A DNA stretch of 64,000 nucleotides from Ignavibacteriales bacterium (GTDB lineage: Bacteria > Bacteroidota > Ignavibacteria > Tepidaquicellales > Tepidaquicellaceae). The position numbers were made by a program, and so were the translations under genes. Positions 18,543 through 28,285 of this stretch are shown piece by piece; position 1 is the first letter of the stretch; every line of letters begins with the position of its first letter. The stretch lies in assembly GCA_020635255.1 (NCBI GenBank), contig JACKAC010000001.1, forward strand, positions 1,093,501-1,157,500, in the 5' to 3' direction. The notes under the pieces were generated by a model. The model was not told the origin of the DNA. It did no database searches and worked only from the letters and a program-made list of their open reading frames with translations.

Positions 18543-19079
18543 TTGAGTAAAATTAGATCAACAACAGTAGTAGGATTAATTAAAGATGGTAAGGCTGTAA
18601 TAGGCAGTGACGGACAGGTCACGATGGGAAATACCGTTATGAAACACACGACCAAAAAGGTACGAAAACTATATAACGATACGGTACTAGCAGGGTTTGC
18701 CGGATCGACTTCGGATGCATTTACATTGTTTGAGAAATTCGAAGGAAAGCTGGAACAATACAAGGGTAATCTTTCCCGCGCGGCAGTTGAACTTGCTAAA
18801 GAATGGCGCACGGATAAGTATTTGCGCAGGCTTGAGGCGCTTCTTGCAGTACTTAATAACGAGCAGGCTCTGATAATCTCCGGTACTGGGGATATTATTG
18901 AGCCGGATGACAAGATTGTTGCAATAGGGTCGGGTGGACAGTATGCTTTTGCAGCGGCGAAGATGCTTCTCAAATATGCTGACCTTTCTGCAAAAGAAAT
19001 CGTAAGCGAATCGCTAAATATTGCGGCAGAAATATGTATTTACACAAATGACAAAATATCAATTGAAGAATTAAATTAA
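18543..19079 (+). CDS. hslV: ATP-dependent protease subunit HslV
   Basis: HslV is the proteasome-like peptidase of the HslUV complex. The 178-residue product begins MSKIRSTTVVGLI; the catalytic threonine of the family is the first of the TT pair (Thr7), so a six-residue leader must be removed. GSDGQVTMGNTVMKH and IGSGGQYAFAAA are conserved. The start is TTG at 18543 behind AAGGA. It is followed 11 bases later by its partner hslU. Confidence 0.96.
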   Translation: MSKIRSTTVVGLIKDGKAVIGSDGQVTMGNTVMKHTTKKVRKLYNDTVLAGFAGSTSDAFTLFEKFEGKLEQYKGNLSRAAVELAKEWRTDKYLRRLEALLAVLNNEQALIISGTGDIIEPDDKIVAIGSGGQYAFAAAKMLLKYADLSAKEIVSESLNIAAEICIYTNDKISIEELN

Positions 19080-19090
19080 AGAAGGAATTA

Positions 19091-20563
19091 ATGCTCGAAA
19101 AAATAGGTGAAAAAATTAAAGAGACGGGAAAAATGCTAACTAATGGCAAGATGGAACAATTAACACCATCACAAATAGTTGAAGAACTTGATAAGTACAT
19201 AATTGGTCAGGGAAATGCCAAAAAATCAGTTGCTATAGCACTAAGGAACAGGTGGAGAAGACAAAATGTAAACGATAGCATTAGAGATGAAATAATGCCT
19301 AATAACATTATAATGATCGGACCTACAGGTGTCGGTAAGACCGAAATAGCAAGAAGAATTTCTAAACTTGCTCATGCACCGTTTGTAAAGGTCGAAGCTT
19401 CGAAATTTACGGAGGTAGGATATGTAGGCAGGGACGTCGAGTCGATGATTAGGGAACTAACCGATCTATCTGTTAACATTGTGAAAATGGACAAGACTCA
19501 GTATGTGGAAAAGAAAGCAAGTGAAAATGCCGACGAAAGAATACTCGATATTTTACTTCCGCCGATCAGATCGAAGGGAAGCAATGGAGCAAAATCTGCA
19601 TCAGGCATAAAAGAGAGTACAGAAAATCTTATCAATATGGAAAGCGCCACTATTGATGATGAATATGAAAACAATAAGAAAACCCGTGAAAAATTAAAGG
19701 AACAATTAAAGGAAGGTAAACTGGACGATAGGATGATCGAACTCGATCTGACATCGGACACGTCGCCGATGTTACAGGTACTTGGTCCCATTGGTCTGGA
19801 TGACATGGGTATTAACATGCAGGACCTTTTTGGAAGTATGATGCCTAAAAAATCTAAAAAACGAAAACTCACTGTTAAGGAGGCACGAAAAGTTCTCACA
19901 CAGGATGAGTCGAATAAGCTTATCGATATGGATTCTGTTATAAAGGAAGCTGTCCAGAAGACCGAAGAATCCGGAATAGTATTCATCGATGAGATAGATA
20001 AAGTAGCCGGTGGACAGGGGAAAAGCCAATCGGGTCCGGATGTTTCACGAGAAGGTGTGCAGAGAGATCTGCTCCCGATTGTCGAAGGTTCAATAGTTAT
20101 GACAAAATACGGTCCCGTTAAGACTGACCATATTTTATTTATTGCTTCAGGAGCATTTCATACTGCAAAACCAAGTGACCTAATTCCTGAATTACAGGGA
20201 AGGTTTCCTATTCGTGTAGAGCTTGACAGCCTGGATGAAAATGACTTTTATAGGATACTTACTGAACCGGAAAATGCACTCATAAAACAATATACCGCTC
20301 TGGTAGAGACCGAGGGAGTAAAAATCACATTTGAAGATGATGCGATTAAGGAGATAGCGACGGTGGCGGCTGAAGTGAATGAAAAAGTTGAAAATATTGG
20401 AGCTAGGAGGCTTCACACCATTCTATCTACACTCCTGGAAGAGATATTGTTTGAAATACCGGATAAGTTGAAGCGAAAGAAAATTACAATAAATAAGGAA
20501 CTTGTTGGTGAGAGGCTCAGTACCATTGTAAAAGATCGTGATTTAAGCAGATACATACTCTAA
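19091..20563 (+). CDS. hslU: ATP-dependent protease ATPase subunit HslU
   Basis: The AAA+ unfoldase of HslUV. ELDKYIIGQGNAKKSVAIAL is followed by Walker A GPTGVGKT (77-84), the inserted I domain (about 120-270, poorly conserved and charged), Walker B VFIDEIDKV, and the C-terminal NIGARRLHTILSTLLEEI with the ending SRYIL that docks into HslV. It has about 20 more N-terminal residues than the E. coli protein; the ATG at 19091 is kept because GAAGGA is ideally placed before it. Confidence 0.96.
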   Translation: MLEKIGEKIKETGKMLTNGKMEQLTPSQIVEELDKYIIGQGNAKKSVAIALRNRWRRQNVNDSIRDEIMPNNIIMIGPTGVGKTEIARRISKLAHAPFVKVEASKFTEVGYVGRDVESMIRELTDLSVNIVKMDKTQYVEKKASENADERILDILLPPIRSKGSNGAKSASGIKESTENLINMESATIDDEYENNKKTREKLKEQLKEGKLDDRMIELDLTSDTSPMLQVLGPIGLDDMGINMQDLFGSMMPKKSKKRKLTVKEARKVLTQDESNKLIDMDSVIKEAVQKTEESGIVFIDEIDKVAGGQGKSQSGPDVSREGVQRDLLPIVEGSIVMTKYGPVKTDHILFIASGAFHTAKPSDLIPELQGRFPIRVELDSLDENDFYRILTEPENALIKQYTALVETEGVKITFEDDAIKEIATVAAEVNEKVENIGARRLHTILSTLLEEILFEIPDKLKRKKITINKELVGERLSTIVKDRDLSRYIL

Positions 20564-20577
20564 TTAAACCATTTGCC

Positions 20578-21294
20578 ATGAAGAAGATCTCAATTTCATT
20601 ATTGTTATTAGTGGGTTTATTGTTTTTCACTGATTCACATGCTCAGTTTAAGGACAGGACATCGTCATATTCGTATCTTGGCGGTGGATATACACTGGTA
20701 TTTTTTACGAACGGGGAAGTAACCGATACCTACCCTGTATTCAATTTAAACAGCTCATCGTTTTTGAGTGAAGTGAACGTATTCTATGGAATGAGATTAA
20801 GTCCACTTATGGCAATCGAAATCTCTCCGTCATTTATATTTACCAATTCAACAAGCAACGACGGATTTTATTTCACGAATAGTTCCGGTACAAGGAATTT
20901 TTACTATCCGAATGAAGCAAATTTGTTTGCACTGCCGATTAATATAAATTTTAAATTATATCCTTTCTTTGCGGATCCTCTGAGTCCAATGAGCAACATG
21001 TATTTAGGCGCCGGTGGAGGAATGATGTACTTTAACGAGGAGTTTGATAATAATGTTTATTCTGATAGTACATTGACGAGTTTCCTTCGTTTTGAAAAGA
21101 GTAAGAATAGTTTCTGGACGCAGGATTTCAGCTTGTTTGTTGGATTTGGATCAACAGCTAAGTTCGGATACGCGTTTGAACTGGGTTACAGGTTTGTTCC
21201 TGTCGATGGTGATGGTACAAAACCGCAAACAACCTCACTTGTTAAAAACTTCAACAGTGTAAATCTCTCGGCAAAGGTAGTATTCAGTTTTTAA
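20578..21294 (+). CDS. Predicted outer-membrane beta-barrel protein
   Basis: A 238-residue exported protein. A signal peptide (KKISISLLLLVGLLFF...SHAQ, cleavage near residue 22-23) precedes alternating aromatic/polar strands such as FYGMRLSPLMAIEISPSFIF, NMYLGAGGGMMYF and KFGYAFELGYRFVPVDG, and the chain ends in a terminal Phe (KVVFSF), as expected for a Bam-assembled barrel. The specific function is unknown. It starts 15 bases after hslU but is probably unrelated in function. A strong terminator follows. Confidence 0.75.
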   Translation: MKKISISLLLLVGLLFFTDSHAQFKDRTSSYSYLGGGYTLVFFTNGEVTDTYPVFNLNSSSFLSEVNVFYGMRLSPLMAIEISPSFIFTNSTSNDGFYFTNSSGTRNFYYPNEANLFALPININFKLYPFFADPLSPMSNMYLGAGGGMMYFNEEFDNNVYSDSTLTSFLRFEKSKNSFWTQDFSLFVGFGSTAKFGYAFELGYRFVPVDGDGTKPQTTSLVKNFNSVNLSAKVVFSF

Positions 21295-21312
21295 AGTTAG
21301 TCAATATAGCAT

Positions 21313-21342
21313 AAAAAAACCCGGTCATAGCCGGGTTTTTTT
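21313..21342. terminator. Bidirectional terminator between convergent operons
   Basis: AAAAAAACCCGG (21313-21324) pairs with CCGGGTTTTTTT (21331-21342) around loop TCATAG. The A tract and T tract make it work on both strands, ending the hslVU/outer-membrane unit on the plus strand and the acyl-CoA dehydrogenase unit on the minus strand. Confidence 0.93.
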
Positions 21343-21359
21343 GTTATATGTAACTTTTT

Positions 21360-22502
21360 TTATTGTCTTAACAATTCACGTGCGATAACAAGTCTCTGAA
21401 TTTCGCTGGTTCCCTCATATATCTCGGTAATTTTGGCATCCCTCAAATACCTTTCAACCAGATACTCTCTTACATACCCGTAACCGCCATGAACCTGAAT
21501 CGCTTCAAGTGCATTTTCTACCGCAACCTTGCTTGAATAGAGCTTTGCCATTGCCGCTTCTTTTATGTAAGACACGTCCTGGTCTTTGCAGTAAGCCGCT
21601 TGCAAGGTCAATAATCTGGCAGCGTCTGCTTTTACAGCCATGTCGGCAAGCTTGAATTGTATTGCCTGTAAATTAGCGATTGGGGCATCGAAGGCTTTTC
21701 TTTGCTTCGAATATTTTACCGCTGCTTCGTAGGATGCGCTTGCAATACCGACGGCTTGAGCAGCAATACCAATCCTTCCGCCGTTTAATGTCATCATAGC
21801 GAATTTGAATCCCTGTCCTTCTTCACCAAGCAGGTTTTCTTTTGGAACTTTGACGTTGTTCAAACCAATCGAACATGTATCGGAACTCCTGATACCTAAC
21901 TTATCTTCTTTAACACCGGTTTCAACACCTTCATAAGCCTTTTCCACTATAAACGTTGAGATTCCCTTATAGCCTTTTTCCGGGTCTGTCATAGCCTGCA
22001 TGAAGTAGTAATCTGCTGTAGTACCGTTTGTTATCCAGTTCTTTATACCATTTAAAACATAGTAATCTCCTTCGACTACAGCAGTAGTTCTTTGCTGTGT
22101 AGCGTCGCTCCCGGCTTCAGGTTCACTGAGGCAAAATGCACCGAGCTTTTCACCGGATGCCAGGGGTTTAAGATACTTCTCTTTCTGGAAATCATTACCC
22201 CATTTTTCAATCCCGTAGCAAACAAGAGAGTTATTTACGGACATTATTACACCTACAGACGCATCTACTTTTGAAATTTCTTCCAGCGCTAAAACATATG
22301 ATATTGTGTCCATGCCTGCGCCACCCCATTCCGGTGCTACCATCATTCCCATAAAGCCCAATTCACCCATTTTTTTAACGATGTCGTAGGGGAATTCTGC
22401 TTTTATATCACGCTGTACTGATGAGGGAGCTATCTCATTTTCAGCAAAATCCCTTGCAGCATCCCTTATCTCTTTTTGGTCTTCAGTAAGTTGAAAATTC
22501 AT
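21360..22502 (-). CDS. Short-chain acyl-CoA dehydrogenase
   Basis: An FAD enzyme that oxidises acyl-CoA to enoyl-CoA, 380 residues. CLSEPEAGSDA and WITNGTTADYY match the first family signature. The catalytic Glu363 lies in EIYEGTSEIQ, the position used by short-chain and butyryl-CoA dehydrogenases. QAVGIASASYEAAVKY and QVHGGYGYVREY are further family blocks. It is the last gene of a minus-strand set with 3-hydroxybutyryl-CoA dehydrogenase and thiolase, so a C4 beta-oxidation or butanoyl-CoA role is likely. The direction in vivo is not determinable. Enoyl-CoA hydratase and electron-transfer flavoprotein genes are not in the window. Confidence 0.92.
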   Translation of the reverse strand: MNFQLTEDQKEIRDAARDFAENEIAPSSVQRDIKAEFPYDIVKKMGELGFMGMMVAPEWGGAGMDTISYVLALEEISKVDASVGVIMSVNNSLVCYGIEKWGNDFQKEKYLKPLASGEKLGAFCLSEPEAGSDATQQRTTAVVEGDYYVLNGIKNWITNGTTADYYFMQAMTDPEKGYKGISTFIVEKAYEGVETGVKEDKLGIRSSDTCSIGLNNVKVPKENLLGEEGQGFKFAMMTLNGGRIGIAAQAVGIASASYEAAVKYSKQRKAFDAPIANLQAIQFKLADMAVKADAARLLTLQAAYCKDQDVSYIKEAAMAKLYSSKVAVENALEAIQVHGGYGYVREYLVERYLRDAKITEIYEGTSEIQRLVIARELLRQ

Positions 22503-22547
22503 TTACTATAATTTATTTTAATGCAAATTAATAGAAAAATTTAGAAA

Positions 22548-23396
22548 TTAATATTCATAAAAGCCTTTTCCGCTCTTTCTGCCGAGATATCCCGCGGCAA
22601 CCATTTTTTTGAGCAGGGGACATGGACGGTATTTTGAATCACCCAATCCTTCATGAAGTACTTCCATAATTGAAAGGCATACATCCAATCCGATAAAATC
22701 AGCCAGTGTCAGAGGTCCCATCGGATGATTCATTCCTAGCTTCATTACGGTGTCGATTGCCTCAGGCTCAGCTACACCCTCCATCACGCAATACATTGCT
22801 TCATTCAACATTGGGAGTAATATCCTGTTTGAAATAAATCCGGGGTAATCCTGTACTTCTACCGGAACCTTATCTATCTTTTCGGATAATTCTTTGATAG
22901 TATTAAAGGTATCCTGTGAAGTTGCCAGTCCGCGGATTATCTCTATAAGCTTCATTATAGGAACAGGATTCATGAAGTGCATTCCAATAACCTTGTCCGG
23001 ACGCTTTGTTACTGCCGCGATTTCGGTTATCGAGATAGACGAGGTATTTGTTGCTAGTATGGCTTCCGGTTTACAGGAGTTATCGAGTGTCTCGAAGATG
23101 CTTTTTTTAATGTCGAAGTTTTCCGAAGCGGCTTCAACTACCAATTCAGAATCTTTTGCATCCTCAAGATTTAACGAGGTCTTTATATTATTCAGTGTTT
23201 CTTGTTTCTGATCTTCGGTTATCTTTTCTTTCTCGACCATCCTGCCGAGATTTTTTGTAATCGTTGCGATTCCTTTATCAAGGAATTCCTGTTTTATATC
23301 AATTAGCGTTACAGTATATCCATATTGAGCAAATACGTGTGCAATGCCGTTTCCCATTGTGCCGGAACCTATTACCGATATGTTTTTTATGTCCAT
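22548..23396 (-). CDS. 3-Hydroxybutyryl-CoA dehydrogenase
   Basis: This NAD(P)-dependent enzyme interconverts acetoacetyl-CoA and 3-hydroxybutyryl-CoA. The 282-residue protein has the dinucleotide motif GSGTMG (10-15), the catalytic His140 in GMHFMNPVP, and the C-terminal helical domain with DYPGFISNRILLP, NHPMGPLTLADFIGLD and the ending GKGFYEY. Its neighbours, thiolase upstream and acyl-CoA dehydrogenase downstream, fit a C4-CoA pathway. A degenerate paralogue lies at 59205-59873. Confidence 0.94.
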   Translation of the reverse strand: MDIKNISVIGSGTMGNGIAHVFAQYGYTVTLIDIKQEFLDKGIATITKNLGRMVEKEKITEDQKQETLNNIKTSLNLEDAKDSELVVEAASENFDIKKSIFETLDNSCKPEAILATNTSSISITEIAAVTKRPDKVIGMHFMNPVPIMKLIEIIRGLATSQDTFNTIKELSEKIDKVPVEVQDYPGFISNRILLPMLNEAMYCVMEGVAEPEAIDTVMKLGMNHPMGPLTLADFIGLDVCLSIMEVLHEGLGDSKYRPCPLLKKMVAAGYLGRKSGKGFYEY

Positions 23397-23413
23397 TTGA
23401 TTTAAATTTAAAG

Positions 23414-24589
23414 TTAATCTCTTTCAACAATTAAAGCGCTGGCTTCACCACCACCAATACACAGTGTAGCAAGACCACGCTTCACGTTATTATCTTTCAT
23501 AGCGTGGAGCAATGTCGTAAGTATCCTGGCTCCGCTGGCTCCGATCGGGTGACCAAGAGCGATAGCACCGCCTCTTACGTTTACCTTTTCCGGGTCGAGT
23601 TTTGCCAATTGCATTACTGCACATGACTGTACGGCAAATGCCTCATTTGATTCATAAAGGTCTATGTCAGCCGTTGTCAGGTTAGCTTTCTTGAGAACCT
23701 TCTCTATTGCATAAGCCGGTGCAGTAGTGAACCACTCCGGTTTATGAGCGAATGAACCCTGTGCAACGATCTTTGCGAGAGGAGTTAATCCCAATTCTTT
23801 TGCTTTCTCGGCGGACATTAATACTATTGCAGATGCGCCGTCATTGATACTGGAAGCATTAAAAGCTGTTACTGTGCCTTCCTTTTCAAACGATGGACGC
23901 AATGTTCTGCCTTTCTCGAAATTAGCTTTTTTGGGATCATCATCTTCAGTAACAGTGATTGTTTCTTTCTTCGTCTTGATCTCGACCGGTACTATCTCAT
24001 CCTTGAAATACCCTTTTTCATTGGCATCCAATGTCCTTCTATAGCTCTGTTCTGCGAAATCATCCTGGTCATCACGGGTTATATTCATTTCCCTGGCGCA
24101 AAGCTCAGCCGCGCTTCCCATATGATAATCGTTATAAACATCCCACAATCCGTCATTAACCATACCGTCTATGATCTCTCCGTTACCCATCCTGTATCCC
24201 TGTCTTGCTTTCATCAGGTAATACGGGGCATTACTCATTGACTCAAAACCTCCGGCTACAACTATTTCAGCGTCACCGCATTTTATTGCCTGCTCGGCCA
24301 GCATCACTGATTTCAATCCCGATCCGCAAACTTTATTTATCGTCATACAGGGTACAGTATCAGGTAATCCAGCAAATATTGCCGCCTGTCTTGCGGGAGC
24401 CTGCCCCAGGCCGGCTGGAAGCACACATCCCATGATCACTTCCGAAACGTCTTCACCTTTTATACCTGCCCTTGCAACAGCTTCCTTGATTGCGATCGCT
24501 CCCAGTTCAGTTGCTTTTAATGATGACAGCGAGCCCATAAAACCGCCGATTGGCGTCCTCACTGCCGATACAATTACTACTTCTTTCAT
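23414..24589 (-). CDS. Acetyl-CoA C-acetyltransferase (thiolase)
   Basis: It condenses two acetyl-CoA or cleaves acetoacetyl-CoA. The 391-residue protein has the acyl-accepting Cys88 in NKVCGSGLK, His347 in GHPIGASGAR and the second catalytic Cys377 in LCIGGGEA, the complete thiolase set. Spacing to the hydroxybutyryl-CoA dehydrogenase gene is 17 bases. Whether its natural role is biosynthetic or degradative is not shown by sequence. Confidence 0.94.
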   Translation of the reverse strand: MKEVVIVSAVRTPIGGFMGSLSSLKATELGAIAIKEAVARAGIKGEDVSEVIMGCVLPAGLGQAPARQAAIFAGLPDTVPCMTINKVCGSGLKSVMLAEQAIKCGDAEIVVAGGFESMSNAPYYLMKARQGYRMGNGEIIDGMVNDGLWDVYNDYHMGSAAELCAREMNITRDDQDDFAEQSYRRTLDANEKGYFKDEIVPVEIKTKKETITVTEDDDPKKANFEKGRTLRPSFEKEGTVTAFNASSINDGASAIVLMSAEKAKELGLTPLAKIVAQGSFAHKPEWFTTAPAYAIEKVLKKANLTTADIDLYESNEAFAVQSCAVMQLAKLDPEKVNVRGGAIALGHPIGASGARILTTLLHAMKDNNVKRGLATLCIGGGEASALIVERD

Positions 24590-24612
24590 TTAATTATGAT
24601 CCTTTCTTTATA

Positions 24613-25371
24613 TTATATACTTCTTATTATTTGTACGAAACTGTCGGCTTCAAGGCTTGCGCCTCCTATCAGCCCACCGTCTATATCGCTTTGGGAAAGT
24701 AGTTCCTTTGAATTAGACGGTTTCATGCTTCCGCCATAAAGTATTCTTACTTTAGACGAAGTCTTTTCATCGTAAACTTCTTTTAAGATCCCGCGGATAA
24801 ATGTATGCATTTCGTTTGCCTGCTCTGGTGTAGCGTTAACACCTGTGCCTATCGCCCATACAGGCTCATATGCTATGGTAACATTTTCTATATCCGGAAC
24901 GTTTAAATTCGCTATGCACTCTCTGACCTGCTTTCCGACGACATCATCCTGTTTTCCTGAGTTTCTTTCATCGAGTGTTTCCCCAACACATAGTATCGGT
25001 TTAAGTTCGAATCCGAGAGCCTTTAGAGCTTTCTTATTTATTATCTCGTTTGTCTCTCCGAAATATTGCCTTCTTTCACTATGCCCGATAATTACATAAC
25101 TGCATCCTACTGACCTCAGCATACCTGCCGAGATCTCCCCGGTATATGCCCCGTCATCTTCGTAAAACAAATTCTGCGCGCCGAGGTCTATACTCGAATC
25201 CTCCAGTACATCCCGCACAATGCTAAGTGATGTGAAAGGCGGACAAAGAACAACGTCGGCGTTTTCGTAATCGAATTCCGTTAGTTCAAGATTTATCAGG
25301 TCAGCAAGTGCCTGCGAATCCTTATAATTCTTGTTCATTTTCCAGTTGCCGGCTATTAACTTCTTTCTCAT
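24613..25371 (-). CDS. tpiA: Triosephosphate isomerase
   Basis: A glycolytic TIM-barrel enzyme of 252 residues. Lys11 in AGNWKMN, His97 in IIGHSERR and Glu169 in AYEPVWAIGTG are the catalytic residues. The C-terminal phosphate loop ILYGGSMKPSN and GLIGGASLEADSF are present. It lies one base after gatB on the minus strand, which suggests tight co-transcription with gatB and the photolyase gene. Confidence 0.97.
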   Translation of the reverse strand: MRKKLIAGNWKMNKNYKDSQALADLINLELTEFDYENADVVLCPPFTSLSIVRDVLEDSSIDLGAQNLFYEDDGAYTGEISAGMLRSVGCSYVIIGHSERRQYFGETNEIINKKALKALGFELKPILCVGETLDERNSGKQDDVVGKQVRECIANLNVPDIENVTIAYEPVWAIGTGVNATPEQANEMHTFIRGILKEVYDEKTSSKVRILYGGSMKPSNSKELLSQSDIDGGLIGGASLEADSFVQIIRSI

Positions 25372-25372
25372 T

Positions 25373-26845
25373 CTATTTTGCTTCCTGCAGTTTCTTTAGT
25401 AAGAGTTCATTTACGATCTTTGGGTTTGCTTTGCCGTTACTTTCGCTCATCACCTTCCCAATAAAAAATCCCGCCAGTTTCTTCTCTCCGGAATTATATC
25501 TGTCAACCTCGTCCTTATATTGTGCTATAATTTTCGTTACAACTTCCTCGATAGCTGATTCATCGGTAACCTGCACTAGGTCTTTTTCTTTAATTATCTC
25601 TTCAGGATCCTTGCCGGATTCCTTCAGCATTTCAACGAATACATCTTTTGCAGTGTTATTATTTATCGTTTCGTTAGATACAAGCTCCACCAGCTTTGCG
25701 ATATGTGAAGGAGGGATAGGGAAGTCGGAAATACCGATCTTATCGTCATTCAATACCCTCATAACTTCGGTCATAACCATATTGCTGGCTGCTTTATAAT
25801 TCTTTGCGGATTTATCATTTAATCCTGTAACTACTTTCTCGAAATACTCTGCCATTTCCTTTTCCTGTGTAAGTACATCGGCATCGTATTCCGGCAGTGA
25901 ATACCCGGAGATAAAACGTGCTTTTATTTCGTTAGGAAGCTCAGGTAATTCAGATTTTATTTGATTCTTCCATTCATCACTGACTTCTACAAACACAAGG
26001 TCAGGTTCCGGGAAATATCTGTAATCGTGAGCCGCTTCCTTTGTTCTCGTTGCAGATGTGGTCCTGTCCTTAGCGTTATATGTCATCGTATTGTAAATGA
26101 CCCTCTCACCGCTGTCGAGAACTGCTGACTGTCTTTTTATTTCAGCCTCGATCGCATCCACTACATTCTTGAACGAGTTCAGGTTCTTAATTTCCGTTCG
26201 TGTACCGAATTCTTTCGTGCCAGCCGGTCTTATTGAGATATTTGCGTCGCATCTGAGCGAGCCTTCCTCCATATTGCCGTCGTTGATACCCAGCCACATA
26301 AGCAGCTGCTTAACCTTTTGCAGGTAAAGGAATGCTTCGTTAGATGAATTCATATCCGGCTCACTTACTATTTCAATCAATGGTACTCCGCACCTGTTAA
26401 AATCTATCAGCGAATCATCATCGGAAAAATCGTGAATGGATTTTCCGGCATCCTCTTCCATGTGAATACGTGTGATACCGATCCTTTTCTCACCATTATC
26501 TTTAAGTGAAATGTCGAGATATCCATCATAGCAAATTGGCGTTTCATATTGTGTGATTTGATAGCCTTTTGTCAGGTCGGGATAGAAATAATTCTTTCGC
26601 GCGAATATCGACCTTTCTCTTATCTTGCAGTTCGTTGCCAGCCCCATTTTAATAATGCTTTCCACCAGTCCCTGGTTAACAACCGGCAGTACCCCCGGGT
26701 GTCCAAGACATATAGGACAGACGTTAGAGTTTGCAGGAGCGCTAAAATCCGTCGAGCACCTGCAGAACGCTTTCGATGAAGTATTCATCTGGGCGTGTAT
26801 CTCAAGCCCTATTACCGGCTCATATTTTATAATGGTTTCTGTCAA
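25373..26845 (-). CDS. gatB: Asp-tRNA(Asn)/Glu-tRNA(Gln) amidotransferase subunit B
   Basis: GatB binds and activates misacylated Glu-tRNAGln/Asp-tRNAAsn within the GatCAB complex. The 490-residue protein has the GatB_N signatures EPVIGLEIHAQMNT, KAFCRCSTDF with the zinc-ligand style CRC...C pattern, FYPDLTKGYQITQ and RIHMEEDAGKSIHD, and ends in the YqeY-like GatB tail (FFIGKVMSESNGKANPKIVN). gatA and gatC are not in the window. It abuts the photolyase gene with no gap. Confidence 0.96.
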   Translation of the reverse strand: MTETIIKYEPVIGLEIHAQMNTSSKAFCRCSTDFSAPANSNVCPICLGHPGVLPVVNQGLVESIIKMGLATNCKIRERSIFARKNYFYPDLTKGYQITQYETPICYDGYLDISLKDNGEKRIGITRIHMEEDAGKSIHDFSDDDSLIDFNRCGVPLIEIVSEPDMNSSNEAFLYLQKVKQLLMWLGINDGNMEEGSLRCDANISIRPAGTKEFGTRTEIKNLNSFKNVVDAIEAEIKRQSAVLDSGERVIYNTMTYNAKDRTTSATRTKEAAHDYRYFPEPDLVFVEVSDEWKNQIKSELPELPNEIKARFISGYSLPEYDADVLTQEKEMAEYFEKVVTGLNDKSAKNYKAASNMVMTEVMRVLNDDKIGISDFPIPPSHIAKLVELVSNETINNNTAKDVFVEMLKESGKDPEEIIKEKDLVQVTDESAIEEVVTKIIAQYKDEVDRYNSGEKKLAGFFIGKVMSESNGKANPKIVNELLLKKLQEAK

Positions 26846-28282
26846 TTACGATACTGCTTTGTATTCTTTTATTGCTATATCTCTTGCTTTACTGTGATCT
26901 ACTATTGGCTTCGGATAATCATTTCCGATTACTACCCCGTATTTCTTTTGCTCTTCACTGCTCATTTCCCACGGAGCGTGAATGAATTTTCCCGGGAGGG
27001 GAGTCAGTTCAGGAACATATTTTTTAATGTAATCACCGTCTTTGTCGAACTTCTTGCTTTGAAGTACCGGGTTGAATATCCTGAAATACGGCGCTGCATC
27101 TACACCTGTCGATGCGCTCCACTGCCACCCGCCGTTATTCGATGAGAAATCCAGATCTATAAGATGATCAGCAAAAAATCTTTCGCCCTTTCTCCAGTCG
27201 ATAAGCAGGTCTTTTGTTAAGAACATGGCGGTTATCATTCGTACCCTGTTATGCATCCAGCCTTCCTGAACCAGCTGTCTCATTCCCGCGTCCACTATAG
27301 GGTATCCCGTCTTTCCCTCGCACCATGCCGTGAGATCTTTCTTATTGAGATTCCACTTTAATGTGTCATATTTTTGCACGAAGGATTTCTTTATTATATC
27401 CGGGAAATGATATGTAATATTATAATAAAACTCTCTCCAGATAAGTTCGTTTATCCAGGTTTTAGCCTCTGCCAGATCTTGTCCTGATGATTTTGATAAT
27501 CGGTTAAATCCTGTCCTGAATGCTTCCCGTATTCCAACCGTGCCGAAATGCAAGTGCGGAGAAAGCTTGCTCGTTCCGTCTAAAGCAGGGAAATCGCGTC
27601 TCGATTTGTATCTTGCCAGCTTACTATCCCAGAACTTCTTAAGTTGCTTTAATCCTTCCGCCCTGCTTCCATCGAATACTTCCGCCCCGTTTAAACTCTT
27701 CATCTCTTTTCCGGGATCTGTGCTTTTCAATCCGCTGAGTTTGAATTCTTTCGCTTTAGATAGTTTCTTAAAATCGTAATTACACTTTGCATAATCATCT
27801 TTCGAAAGCCTGTTGTAGAATGATTTCATGAACGGGGTGTAAACTACATACGGGGTACCGTTATCTTTGAGTATCTCGCCAAGCTTAAAAATTGTGCTGT
27901 CGGCAGTTAGCGTAAATTCGCCGCCATTCTTTTTTAAGATCTCTTCTACTTCATTGTCTCTTTTTTTGCTGTAAGGCTCCGGCTGTTCATTCGCGGATAC
28001 ACGTACCTTACCCGCTTTCCCGATTATCTTTTTAAATACCTCGCTGCTGCTGCCAGTAACGATATTCAATTTAAGCGAGCGCTCAGTTAAAGCATTTTCA
28101 AGAGATCGAAGTGCCTGGCAGAGAAAGTAAATCCTCTTTTCCCCGAAATATTTATACGTATTCTCATTCTTTATGTAAAGGAACAGGTACTCATCATCCT
28201 CAGTAATGTTTTCTATAAATAGCTTTAGACCGGCGTTATCTTCTATACGCAGGTCTTTCCTGAACCAAAATATCTTTAACAT
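26846..28282 (-). CDS. phrB: Deoxyribodipyrimidine photolyase, class I
   Basis: A light-dependent DNA repair flavoprotein of 478 residues. The N-terminal Rossmann-like antenna domain (LKIFWFRKDLRIEDNAGL) is followed by the FAD domain with WINELIWREFYYNI, GYPIVDAGMRQLVQEGWMHNR (split signature), MFLTKDLLIDWRKGE and NNGGWQWSASTGVDAAPYFRI. These blocks match CPD photolyases; a cryptochrome-type function is less likely given the intact WMHNR and the Asn-rich FAD region. It suggests an organism exposed to light at least at times. Confidence 0.92.
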   Translation of the reverse strand: MLKIFWFRKDLRIEDNAGLKLFIENITEDDEYLFLYIKNENTYKYFGEKRIYFLCQALRSLENALTERSLKLNIVTGSSSEVFKKIIGKAGKVRVSANEQPEPYSKKRDNEVEEILKKNGGEFTLTADSTIFKLGEILKDNGTPYVVYTPFMKSFYNRLSKDDYAKCNYDFKKLSKAKEFKLSGLKSTDPGKEMKSLNGAEVFDGSRAEGLKQLKKFWDSKLARYKSRRDFPALDGTSKLSPHLHFGTVGIREAFRTGFNRLSKSSGQDLAEAKTWINELIWREFYYNITYHFPDIIKKSFVQKYDTLKWNLNKKDLTAWCEGKTGYPIVDAGMRQLVQEGWMHNRVRMITAMFLTKDLLIDWRKGERFFADHLIDLDFSSNNGGWQWSASTGVDAAPYFRIFNPVLQSKKFDKDGDYIKKYVPELTPLPGKFIHAPWEMSSEEQKKYGVVIGNDYPKPIVDHSKARDIAIKEYKAVS

Positions 28283-28285
28283 TAA

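Noticed and set aside
25308..25799. Long plus-strand open frame over tpiA/gatB
   Set aside because: It is antisense to two well-defined enzymes, is rich in Ser/Thr/Phe as expected of a shadow frame, and has no motif or ribosome-binding site.
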